From assembly GCA_963676095.1 (NCBI GenBank), contig OY781040.1, positions 4,216,001 to 4,280,000 of the forward strand: a stretch of 64,000 nucleotides of DNA, in the 5' to 3' direction. The notes under the pieces are model-generated. The model worked only from the letters and a program-made list of their open reading frames with translations. It was not told the DNA's origin and made no database searches. Each line of letters begins with the position of its first letter. Positions within the stretch are counted from its first letter, which is position 1. A program made the translations under genes and the position numbers. Below, piece by piece: positions 1-7,574 of this stretch. The DNA comes from G963676095 sp963676095. Lineage in GTDB: Bacteria; Bacteroidota; Bacteroidia; Bacteroidales; Prolixibacteraceae.

Positions 1-1435
1 AATCGTTCGGTTCAAATGTAAACTCGCTGTAACCGCCTGTCGGATAACTAATTTTTGTCAGACTCCCTGCTTTCACATAAGTGGAAGAGGGTTCAAGGTT
101 TCCCATCGTATAGTAACGTATCCCTACCCACTGGGACGGGATCTTATAGCTGTTGCCATGTTGTCCGTTGTAATATCCCCAGTAGTCAACAGCGTTCGAA
201 TTCCCAAGCGGAAGCGAAATATCATTGTACTCAAATTCATAGGGAGGCTTTGTTTTCCCATGGCTGCTTTCTGTTAAAGATGTTAAAAAAAATCTCTCAT
301 TACTGGTATAGTTGTCGTAGGCAAAATCAAACCTCCGGATTGTATCTGCTCCTGTGCAGATGTGCATGGCCATTAACCGGTCCGGGGTATAATCATTGTC
401 AAAAACAACTTTGCAATTTGATGACTCGATTTTTGAAATATAGGTTGTCGTCGTGTTTCCGGAAACCTCAGTACCGTAGCTACCTCCCGCTTGACAAATA
501 TCCATACATGGGCCAGCCGCTGTTGCCCCGAAGCAATCTAGCTGAAGAACATCGTACAGGTCAAGCTTGTGACTTGTCCCATTTTCAATCGTGGAAGTAT
601 AGGTAAATTTAATACTGTCACTGGAATCACAGGAAATAATATCAATTAGGTGCCACCCGCATGTAACCGGAGTTTCGACCCCATGTCCCTCATTTGTGTC
701 ATAGCCGTATCTGTCTCCGTCATATCCAAAGATATACCGGGTACCAGTCTCATCGGTAATATTAAAAGCATTAAAGTATTTACTACCGGTATATTGAACC
801 GGAACGATCTCTATGTTCTGATGGGGAATAGTCTGGATTGTTGTAGTTCCGTCTAAATCGGTCACAAATACAAATCTTCCTGAATGTCCCGGGAAATTAA
901 AATAAAAAATATCCGGTTCCGTGTCATAATCCATATAAGAATAGCTTTCATTCGGGTCCGGGGCCATATCCAGTAAGGAATCATTATCATAGGTAGCCCA
1001 TGAGCAAACCGAAGTCAGGGAGGTACTGGGAAAGTTTTTGGAAAATTCAATATACCCGTTGGTCAATTCGTCCGCTTTGCCCATTACAACGCGGGAAATT
1101 GTACCTCCCGCATCAAGTGCCCAACTGAGGCCGAGCCAGCCGGGATCTTCCTCGACCTTTACCCCACCTCCATGATATTTAAGCGTTATTGGCATGCTTA
1201 AACTTTTACTTTTTACTTCGTACAGCGGAATTTCTATATCCGGAACGCCGGTATAAAGACTGACAGGAATATCTGTGAACTTCATTAAAGCACTTGCCGT
1301 TGGAGTCGGTGGGAGAATATTATCAAACGGGGTTTGGGCATTTATTAGATGCACGGCACAAGTGTTAAACAATATTAAGCAAGCTATTCTCAAGTATGAG
1401 ACTCTTTTGTTTTTAACAGAAACATTTATTTTCAT
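1..1435 (-). CDS. RHS-repeat-type secreted protein, N-terminal part (runs off the left edge)
   Basis: An open frame reads leftward from an ATG at 1435 to the window edge with no stop, giving at least 478 residues. It begins with a basic stretch and a hydrophobic segment (about residues 13-34) ending in an Ala-Gln, a plausible signal peptide. The next part reads FTDIPVSLYTGVPDIEIPLY, then a GGGVKVEEDPGWLGLSWAL block and DAGGTISRVV, which I recognise as the conserved N-terminal block of Bacteroidota RHS/YD-repeat proteins (SpvB/TcaC-like beta-rich shell). The YD repeats and variable C-terminal tip that would decide whether this is a polymorphic toxin lie outside the window. No immunity gene can be assigned because that would sit beyond the left edge. 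The frame assignment is firm; the function is inferred from family. Confidence 0.85.
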   Translation of the reverse strand, partial: MKINVSVKNKRVSYLRIACLILFNTCAVHLINAQTPFDNILPPTPTASALMKFTDIPVSLYTGVPDIEIPLYEVKSKSLSMPITLKYHGGGVKVEEDPGWLGLSWALDAGGTISRVVMGKADELTNGYIEFSKNFPSTSLTSVCSWATYDNDSLLDMAPDPNESYSYMDYDTEPDIFYFNFPGHSGRFVFVTDLDGTTTIQTIPHQNIEIVPVQYTGSKYFNAFNITDETGTRYIFGYDGDRYGYDTNEGHGVETPVTCGWHLIDIISCDSSDSIKFTYTSTIENGTSHKLDLYDVLQLDCFGATAAGPCMDICQAGGSYGTEVSGNTTTTYISKIESSNCKVVFDNDYTPDRLMAMHICTGADTIRRFDFAYDNYTSNERFFLTSLTESSHGKTKPPYEFEYNDISLPLGNSNAVDYWGYYNGQHGNSYKIPSQWVGIRYYTMGNLEPSSTYVKAGSLTKISYPTGGYSEFTFEPND

Positions 1436-1470
1436 CTAAAATGAATTGAGGTTAATCTTTACTAATGAAG

Positions 1471-1492
1471 AAATCCTGCCCCAGCAGGATTT
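1471..1492. other. Hairpin upstream of the RHS gene
   Basis: A perfect 9-bp inverted repeat AAATCCTGC/GCAGGATTT with a 4-base loop lies 36 bp upstream of the RHS start codon. It is followed on the + side by a T-rich stretch. It could be a terminator for + strand transcription or a hairpin in the RHS mRNA leader. The rest of 1436-2002 is AT-rich with no gene; a further inverted repeat (CTAATCAGA/TCTGATTAG) spans 1958-2002. Confidence 0.4.
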
Positions 1493-2002
1493 GATTTTTG
1501 TTTCTTAAAAAATACTATGATTATTTGGACCAGAACTTTTGTAATAGAAATTTCTGAAAAAAACACGTGTAAATAGGCAGAGTACGATATGTTGAAAAAC
1601 ATAAAAAAGTTATCAACAAACTATTGACTTTCGTTCCTGAAACAGGGGGGTCACCTCCGTGGAAAAAAACATACCCTTCATGAGTTTTCATTATGATTAT
1701 GTTCTACAAAAAGCATAGTCATTGTTAATAAAAATAATTTGTCGATGCCTGTCAATCGCATAAAGTTGACAAGCTTTTCTCGAATCTGCTAGGATTCAAA
1801 ACGGAAAAGCAGATATGTTGTTTAAGGGGCAGGATGCTCAACCCGGATGTGAAAACAAGCATATTTTCTTCGCCATTCCTTGAGAATGATTTTTTCCGTA
1901 ATTTTAAGGATAAGTGAGTTGCTTACATGAAAATGGACAGATGGTTTAACCGGGTTACTAATCAGAGGCATAAAAGACGTTGCTTTTCCCTGTTCTGATT
2001 AG

Positions 2003-2262
2003 CTAAAATTTATGCTTAAAATTATATGCCAATAGGGAAGATTTGCAAATTTTAATCTTTGTAACGTTCTCTTCTTTTGGTAGAGAATAGCAGAATTGAA
2101 CTGCTTGATCTCGAGGTTCCGAAAAGATCCTGACAGGGAGGAGAAACCGAAGATTGTTGGAGTCTGGATTAAAAATATCCAGGATAACTCCGTTGAATAA
2201 AAGAAGGTTCCGACCCTGGATCCGATCAGTTTGGATCACTTCATATTTCAGAGGGATTCCCT
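2003..2262 (-). pseudogene. Possible 3' remnant of an unrecognised gene
   Basis: An open frame of about 85 codons runs from the edge of the ISL3 remnant to a stop at 2003 and looks protein-like (QTDRIQGRNLLLFNGVILDI, then SLPKEENVTKIKICK). There is no ATG or clear ribosome binding site at its start, and it begins exactly where the dispersed repeat ends. It could be the tail of a gene cut by that repeat, or chance. I recognise no family. Confidence 0.25.
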
Positions 2263-2397
2263 GTTAAGCAAAAATATAGTGAGACGAAAAAGGAAGAAAT
2301 AAGAATCTGTCACTCCACTCAAAGTTGCCCTAAAAGCCTTTAGTTTTGCATTGAAAGATTCAGCAGAAGCATTAGTTGATCGGTTATCGAAAAAGTT
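2262..2397 (-). pseudogene. ISL3-family (ISAon1-like) transposase, C-terminal fragment
   Basis: Read on the minus strand, this stretch translates as FFDNRSTNASAESFNAKLKA followed by FRATLSGVTDSYFFLFRL. That is the C-terminal signature of ISL3-type transposases (NRSTNAAAESFNAKIK... FR..LRGV.D..FFLFRL). No other part of the transposase is present, so this is a remnant. The second copy at 11628 carries the same peptide with an in-frame stop, which shows decay. Confidence 0.7.
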
Positions 2398-2665
2398 AGG
2401 GAACGACAGGACAGACCATCCCGAAAACCGTCAATACGCCGTCGCGAATGCAGGACAGAGCGGTGCGGGGGCCGTCAAAACGCCCGGCAGAGGGTTCGTT
2501 TTGACAAGATTTTTGCTTCCTTTTCATCGAATGGAAAAGGAAGCGCCTGTCCGGCTCAAGGACAGAAATGATAAAAAACGTGGTTGTTTGTGCTTAAAAA
2601 GAATCCGGATCCGGAAAGCGGGACCTGATTGGCAAAATCAGGAAGGCCATCGGAATTTTGATTAA
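2262..2665. repeat. ~400-bp dispersed direct repeat, copy 1
   Basis: The same sequence recurs in the same orientation at 11628-12031. The right-hand 211 bp (2455-2665 against 11821-12031) is identical base for base, while the left-hand ~190 bp has many substitutions. The left part encodes the end of an ISL3-type transposase on the minus strand. The right part has no function I recognise; a 104-codon + strand frame through it (2351-2665) is probably fortuitous. The repeat ends 6 bp before the degenerate CRISPR repeat at 2672. Confidence 0.9.
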
Positions 2666-2671
2666 GTGAAA

Positions 2672-3075
2672 CTTTCAAAATAACTTACCCAAAACGATGA
2701 TTGAAACGAGCTACGAGATGTCTGGAACCGTATCACAGAAAAGCCTTTCAGAATAACATCCAGCAAAATAAGGATTGAAACTTTAGAGTCCGGCATTTGT
2801 TTGGCCGGAAGTTATGGTCTTTCAGAATAACATCCAGCAAAATAAGGATTGAAACCTACAAAATAACCTCTCACCGTGCCAGCAGTATCCTTCTTTCAGA
2901 ATAACATCCAGCAAAATAAGGATTGAAACTTAACAATATATAGCCATGACAATAGATGAAATTTTACTTTCAGAATAACATCCAGCAAAATAAGGATTGA
3001 AACGGTATCACTATTAAACTGTTTTGACATGGAAAACACTTTCAGAATAACATCCAGCAAAATAAGGATTGAAAC
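2672..3075. CRISPR. Orphan CRISPR array: five 37-bp repeats plus one degenerate repeat
   Basis: Five identical 37-bp repeats start at 2745, 2819, 2893, 2967 and 3039. Each begins CTTTCAGAATAACATCCAGC and ends AAGGATTGAAAC. Spacers are 37, 37, 37 and 35 bp. A degenerate 36-bp sixth repeat sits at 2672-2707 and keeps the CTTTCA start and GATTGAAAC end, followed by a 37-bp spacer. The ATTGAAAC end resembles the 5' handle of type I-B and type III crRNAs, which would make the + strand the transcribed one. The degenerate repeat is on the left, which by the usual trailer rule argues for a leader on the right. The two signals conflict, so I leave the strand open. No cas gene lies in the window. Confidence 0.95.
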
Positions 3076-3442
3076 GCAGATAAAAATGCATTGTGTTTTA
3101 AGTTGCACCTAAAGTCTTTGTAACAACAAGTCCTTCTTTCATCGCCGTATTATTATGCTGTTTAATTTATGAACGCTAAAAGTATAAGAATAACAAACAA
3201 TTAATTAGTACCCTCGATTTAGCTACAATATTCTAAGATTTATAACCGAAAAACAGCAACTAAAGACAGGTAATGGTTTAAAAATGAGAAGAACTCTTTG
3301 TTTCTGTTTTCGCAATTTTAAAGAGTTAAAGAATATACAGATATCAAGCTTAGGCGCCACAGCCTACTGATTATATCCGCGAAACGGAGCCACTGGAAGC
3401 GGAGTAAATCGCTGATATGATCACTTATACCGGAAGGATGAA
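3076..3442. other. Non-coding stretch beside the CRISPR array
   Basis: AT-rich sequence from the array end to the minisatellite. It has no supported gene. If the array is transcribed leftward, the part next to 3075 would be its leader; otherwise I see nothing in it. Confidence 0.5.
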
Positions 3443-3721
3443 AAAAGTTCAGTATCTTTTCCGGAAATCTTCGGCATCTTTTGACTAAAAGTCGGCCAAC
3501 TTTTCCGGAAATCTTCGGCATCTTTTTGCTAAAAGTCGGCCAACTTTTGAGGAAATCTTCGGTATCTTTTTGCTAAAAGTCGGCCAGCTTTTGAAGAAAT
3601 CTTCCCCATCTTTTGGCGAAAAGTTCAGGGTCTTTTTATAAAATCTTCCCCATCTTTTTATGAAAAGTACGGCATCTTTCCGCGAAATCTTCCCCATCTT
3701 TTTACGAAGAGAACAGCATCT
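3443..3721. repeat. 22/44-bp minisatellite array
   Basis: Six 44-bp units start at 3443, 3487, 3531, 3575, 3619 and 3663, with a partial seventh. Each unit has the form AAAAGTCGGCCAACTTTT plus GAGG or CCGG, then AAATCTTCGGCATCTTTT plus a 4-base tail. The two halves resemble each other, so the base period is 22 bp. Because 22 is not a multiple of 3, the minus-strand frames through it cycle and are not credible genes. The same unit reappears, in the same orientation, at 63931-64000. Confidence 0.9.
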
Positions 3722-4144
3722 TTGACCTTTGCCGGAAATAGTTTACAGATTTACTTGTTATTCCGGCAAGAGATTTACAACACATTTTTTTATTTACAGT
3801 GCCCTCAAAGGCCCGACCGGAATACTTCCGGACGAACCAAACTGAAACTTTTCCCCCTTAATTTTTGTGAACGCCACAACAATGCTGTTGCGACACCCAC
3901 AACAATGTTCTATACGTATGGTGTCCTTTTCCAGGCTGCAAAAGCCAGAAAAGGCCTGCAACAAACCACCCCAAAATCCGGAATACCGGCAGGCTATTAG
4001 TTAGCCCGGAATCTTTTCTCTTTTAACATCTCGTTTTTTTTGATCCAATTTTCACAAACTTAAAAAACAACAACACCTCTTAATACTCGGGGTTTACCGA
4101 TTAATTACAGTCTTCCCGGTAAAGCGAAACGTGTTTTTTCCTTG
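3722..4144. other. Intergenic region with no recognised gene
   Basis: A 92-codon + strand frame covers much of this stretch (3722-4000), but it starts inside the repeat edge, is rich in rare-looking segments and matches nothing I know. I see no RNA gene, promoter or terminator here. Confidence 0.4.
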
Positions 4145-4850
4145 TTACTTCTCTAGTTTCCGGATCATCTCACGGGCGTCAAGACCTATTTTTGAAAAGG
4201 CGAACCACTTTTTCCCAGATCCTTCAGTGATGCCCCAATGTGATAAACTGTTTGATGGTCTAAGATTAAAAACCGGTCATGTGATCTGGTGAATTGTTTT
4301 ATTTCTATGCTCGGGTATTGGGCATTGTATCGTTTTATATCCAGCTTTAGCTGGGCGGAGACATTAGCGGTGTATATGTCTGTCATTACTTTAGGTTTCC
4401 TTTTGGCCAATAAAGCCAGTACGCTTTCGTCAATATAGTTATCGATTAGTATAATCGATTGATTGGCTGCTTTGATTAGATTTGAAACGAAGATATGGGT
4501 GTCGAAGATTTGTCCTTCGTAAAAAACCCCTTCATGGGGTGGTAAATTTGTTGTAATCTGAAAATCAAATTCATCGACTCTCCTTTTCAGATAAATTACA
4601 TCCTTTTCAATCCTTTCAAAACGCTGATTCACGGCATAACCTTTTTAAAGATATTCTTTTAAAACCTTATTTGCCCATATGCGAAATAGAGTTCCACGCT
4701 TTGATTTAACACGGTAACCTACAGAAATAATGACATCGAGGTTATAAAACTTTGTTTTGTATTCTTTGCCATCCGAGGCAGTTAGTAAGGATTCCTTACT
4801 AACTGAATTCTCATCCAATTCATCCTCTTTAAAAATATTCCGGATATCCA
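4145..4850 (-). pseudogene. RhuM-family (virulence RhuM) protein, broken gene 1
   Basis: Minus-strand pieces join to a RhuM-family DNA-binding protein: NIFKEDELDENSVSKESLLT, then YNLDVIISVGYRVKSKRGT, FRIWANKVLKEYL, then GYAVNQRFERIEKDV and the C-terminal block with IILIDNYIDESVL and HDRFLILDHQTVYHIGASLK. There are three lesions. TAA replaces a Leu codon after KEYL. One A is missing in the run coding GKKW, shifting the last ~20 residues (the ancestral frame ends at the stop at 4145-4147). The N-terminus is cut off at about 4850, where a ~190-bp dispersed repeat begins. An intact family member would carry about 70 more N-terminal residues. Confidence 0.8.
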
Positions 4851-4851
4851 G

Positions 4852-5039
4852 TAAACAAAGAACACCGGGCGACGGTCACGAAATAAACTCCGGAAATCAC
4901 CTCAAATACAAAGTTTGACAGAACAGACCTCCATTTGATAACTCCATAGCATAATTTACCGGAATTGTTGTTCAACCTGCCATTCCTGCTTGGCACTGCG
5001 TGCCGCCAGAACGCCTGTTTATTGGCAGCAGTTTTTATT
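4852..5039. repeat. ~190-bp dispersed repeat A, copy 1
   Basis: This stretch matches 62245-62436 in the same orientation, by eye at roughly 80-85%. Shared blocks include TAAACAAAGAACACCGG, ACAAAGTTTGACAGAAC, TTTGATAACTCCATAGCAT and CCTGCTTGGCACT. No coding function is evident. It replaces the 5' end of the RhuM pseudogene, so it probably marks an insertion or recombination junction. Confidence 0.8.
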
Positions 5040-5191
5040 CAATAATATTTTTCAATTCCTCCAAATCCCTTTATCAATTTATTCTTTTTGGTTTTGTCGA
5101 TAAAATTGTTCAAGCGTTTCTCAAATTCTTCTGGCCTTTTTCTCGCACTTTCGATATATGCAATTCTGATTCGTTTATATGGGCCGGACAT
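5039..5191 (-). pseudogene. Short remnant resembling the C-terminus of a YdeI/OmpD-associated-type protein
   Basis: A 50-codon minus-strand frame starts MSGPYKRIRIAYIESARKR, runs through RPEEFEKRLNNFIDKTKKNK and ends FGGIEKYY. The pattern of an arginine-rich helix ending in a GFGGIEKYY tail reminds me of bacterial YdeI-like proteins, but that is from memory. It lacks the rest of such a domain, so it is a remnant or a very small gene. It lies just downstream of the secreted-protein gene at 5210. Confidence 0.35.
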
Positions 5192-5209
5192 CTCTTTGTT
5201 AACCAGCCG

Positions 5210-6109
5210 CTATTCTCTTTTTTGTTCTTTGAATATATTCTCCAATGTCTCGCTGTATTTAGTGTATTTGTAAAGATTTCTTTCTTTCAGAATTGAACCA
5301 AGCAACAAATCATTTTTGTCTTTTTCAGAAGCACCTTCTTTGTTGAGACAAATTAAGTGCGACAAAAGTACCTCATAATATTTGTTCAAGTAATAGCTTT
5401 TGTAACTTTGGATTCCTTTGTCTTTCACAATATTCATGTCAAAGTCAGTGAAATAAAAATCAGTGAATTGATAATATGGCTGTCCGTTAAACCTTGGAAA
5501 CTTTTCAATATTGGCATATGCCTTAGTTGTGTTTGCTGGTTTTACAATATTCATATACCCCCAGATAGTCTTACCGCAATAGTCCATACAACGTAAAAAC
5601 AAAATTCCTTTTTCAGTATCGTCTTTTAAATTGTAATCTTTCATTTTAAAGTCAACCTTCGAAAGGTTAAAAGATTGATTCTTATTCCCAACTGCGGCGA
5701 AAAGCATCCCATAGTAATTGTCTATCAATTCATATACAGGAATATCTTTGTTTGATAAGCTATCTATCAAGGTGTTGTTGTCAACTTGGTTTTCTCCTCT
5801 AATGTTGAGATTAATTGCTTGAATCACATATATCTGTTTCAAAACCTTGTCATCTGGTCTTGATAGGTATGGTTGAGTTAAAAGCCTATTTTTTGTAGAT
5901 ATGGTTTGAACAATAAACTCTGTTGCAACCCTTAAATTCTCTGGGACATTTAATTTTATTTCTCTCAATATGTCTTTTGTTGGCTCGTTACGAAACATAA
6001 AGTCTTTGTATGTCTTACCGAGTTCAATTATTTTTTGGCTCTCCGGTACCTGTCCAAATATCAAAAAAGTCAGAAAGGTTGCGAAAAGTGTTAATGTCGA
6101 TTTCTTCAT
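5210..6109 (-). CDS. Secreted protein of unknown function
   Basis: This 299-residue protein starts with a clear signal peptide (MKKSTLTLFATFLTFLIFGQ, cleavage near residue 20). The mature part is polar, rich in Lys, Asn and Tyr, with a central segment holding two cysteines (LRCMDYCGKTIWGYM). No lipobox or membrane helix follows the signal, so a periplasmic or secreted protein is expected. I do not recognise the family. Its start codon lies about 40 bp from the left end of the IS982-type element, so its promoter region may have been altered by that insertion. Its low-GC codon use matches the other accessory genes. Confidence 0.65.
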   Translation of the reverse strand: MKKSTLTLFATFLTFLIFGQVPESQKIIELGKTYKDFMFRNEPTKDILREIKLNVPENLRVATEFIVQTISTKNRLLTQPYLSRPDDKVLKQIYVIQAINLNIRGENQVDNNTLIDSLSNKDIPVYELIDNYYGMLFAAVGNKNQSFNLSKVDFKMKDYNLKDDTEKGILFLRCMDYCGKTIWGYMNIVKPANTTKAYANIEKFPRFNGQPYYQFTDFYFTDFDMNIVKDKGIQSYKSYYLNKYYEVLLSHLICLNKEGASEKDKNDLLLGSILKERNLYKYTKYSETLENIFKEQKRE

Positions 6110-6147
6110 AGTCTAAATTGTTATTACGGTGTCGTTTTTACTAATTT

Positions 6148-7186
6148 ATGCGAATCAAGGGTTGAAAACGGAATAAAAAAAGTTCATTAAATAGTAAAAA
6201 AACAAGCAGTTAAAATTGTTTAATTCATTAAAAACAAGTATCTTAGAGTCAGTTTCGAGTTGACAATCAGATATGATTTCCAAAGATAAGGGCGACAAGT
6301 TAGTAAGAATTTACTTTTATGTATGTGATAAGTTTGAAGAACTTCAATTTTATTGTGAAAGGTTCAGCAATAATAATGGGCCGGAATTTACAGACCAGGA
6401 GATTATGACAATATACCTGTATACAATGCACCATGAAGGGCACAGGACAGCGAAGCACATCCACCGTTTTGCATCGGAATACCTAATGTCTTGGTTCCCA
6501 AAGCCAGGGAGCTACCAGGCGTTCAATAACCGGTTGAACAGGTTGGGTGGTGCTTTTACCAGGCTTGTTGAAATACTACTTTCAGATTTTCAGCCAGATG
6601 ATTGCCTGTTTGATCAAAGTCTATTAGACTCCATGGCAATCATAACATGTTCAGGCAAGCGTTCGGGTAAGGTTGCAAGGGAGATAACAGACAAGGGGTA
6701 TTGTTCAACCAAGGGGATGTATTATTATGGGCTAAAGCTGCACCTGTTAGGTTTTCGGCGTATTGGGAAACTGCCTCATCCTGAACAAATATTGTTCACC
6801 CCTGCTTCGGTCAATGATTTGACCGTATTTAAAGAAGCATGGTCAGGTATGGAGAACAGGACTTTTTGGGGCGATAAGATTTACTTTGTAAACGAACTGA
6901 ACCAGGACATGTTGAAACACCATAACTCAGAAACACTTACACCGGTCAAAGCAGTTAAGGGAATGGCCGATGTGATAAAGAAAAGGATAAAAGCAGCTGA
7001 TGATTTGTTTTCAACTGCCGTTTCCAGAGTCAGGCAACCAGTTGAAGCAATTTTTAATTGGCTGATTGAAAAGGCCGATATTCAAAAAGCAAGCAAAGTT
7101 AGGTCTACAAAAGGTTTAATGGTTCATGCTTTTGGAAGATTAGCCGCAGCTTTTATAACATTAGCAATTTAACCCTTGATTCGCAT
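6148..7186 (+). mobile_element. IS982-type insertion sequence
   Basis: A 1,039-bp element has 16-bp perfect terminal inverted repeats: ATGCGAATCAAGGGTT at 6148-6163 and its complement at 7171-7186. It encloses one intact transposase gene whose stop codon overlaps the right repeat. I could not identify a target-site duplication by eye. The intact frame and perfect ends suggest a recent arrival. Confidence 0.85.
6273..7172 (+). CDS. IS982-family transposase
   Basis: This DDE transposase of 299 residues is the normal length for the IS982 family. The N-terminal half includes FTDQEIMTIYLYTMHHEGHR, a typical helix-turn-helix-like block. Catalytic motifs are visible: the first Asp in QSLLDSMAIITC, the second Asp in FWGDKIY, and the Glu in RQPVEAIFNWL near the C-terminus. 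The block TKGMYYYGLKLHLL is the family's conserved strand after the first Asp. It catalyses cut-and-paste movement of the element bounded by the inverted repeats. The frame is complete, so the element may be active. Confidence 0.85.
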   Translation: MISKDKGDKLVRIYFYVCDKFEELQFYCERFSNNNGPEFTDQEIMTIYLYTMHHEGHRTAKHIHRFASEYLMSWFPKPGSYQAFNNRLNRLGGAFTRLVEILLSDFQPDDCLFDQSLLDSMAIITCSGKRSGKVAREITDKGYCSTKGMYYYGLKLHLLGFRRIGKLPHPEQILFTPASVNDLTVFKEAWSGMENRTFWGDKIYFVNELNQDMLKHHNSETLTPVKAVKGMADVIKKRIKAADDLFSTAVSRVRQPVEAIFNWLIEKADIQKASKVRSTKGLMVHAFGRLAAAFITLAI

Positions 7187-7574
7187 TATTTCGTTATAAT
7201 AGAAATTAGCCGCTAATAAAAAGTCGTTTTTACGGCACGTAATCCCAGAACCGCCACTTTGCTCAACCTGAAACCCCAGTTGAAAAATTTGCAAGATTTC
7301 TATTTGACATTAGTGATGATTGTTGCAAATTGTAAGGCTCTCGGGACAATAATTAATATGTAAGATCAACACATGCTAAAATTTTATATTACTATTAATC
7401 ACCGATTAATTTTATAACTTTAGAAGTTTGTTCAACTCTGATGATTGTTAGCCTTCTGATTGTGAATTATACACTTTAAATCAGTAAATAATTACTGATT
7501 GCTTACAAAAGGGGAAAAGTAATTTTATTTCAGTTCTATTCAACTAATTTTAAATGCTAAAATAACAATAATAT
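7187..7574. other. Intergenic region right of the insertion sequence
   Basis: AT-rich, without a supported gene. A TATAACTTTAG stretch near 7412-7422 resembles a Bacteroidota -7 box and could drive the acyltransferase operon. I found no good -33 element, so this promoter is tentative. Confidence 0.35.

Noticed and set aside
55..856. Two + strand frames at the left edge
   Set aside because: They are shadows of the RHS gene read on the minus strand, which has clear family motifs.
2351..2665. 104-codon + strand frames inside the dispersed repeat (also 11717-12031)
   Set aside because: They lie on the strand opposite the transposase remnant, have no ribosome binding site or family match, and are conserved only because the DNA repeat is.
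2896..3108. 70-codon minus-strand frame with repeated LILLDVILKV
   Set aside because: It is a translation of the CRISPR repeats and spacers.
3318..3697. Two minus-strand frames with repeated KISGKVGRLL-type motifs
   Set aside because: They run through the 22-bp minisatellite; the period shifts frame every unit and there is no start signal.
5000..5296. 98-codon + strand frame rich in Phe and Ser
   Set aside because: It overlaps the opposite-strand secreted-protein gene and repeat A, with no signal or family support.
6120..6147. Target-site duplication for the IS982-type element
   Set aside because: Flanks ...AATTT and TATTT... are only similar; no exact duplication could be fixed.
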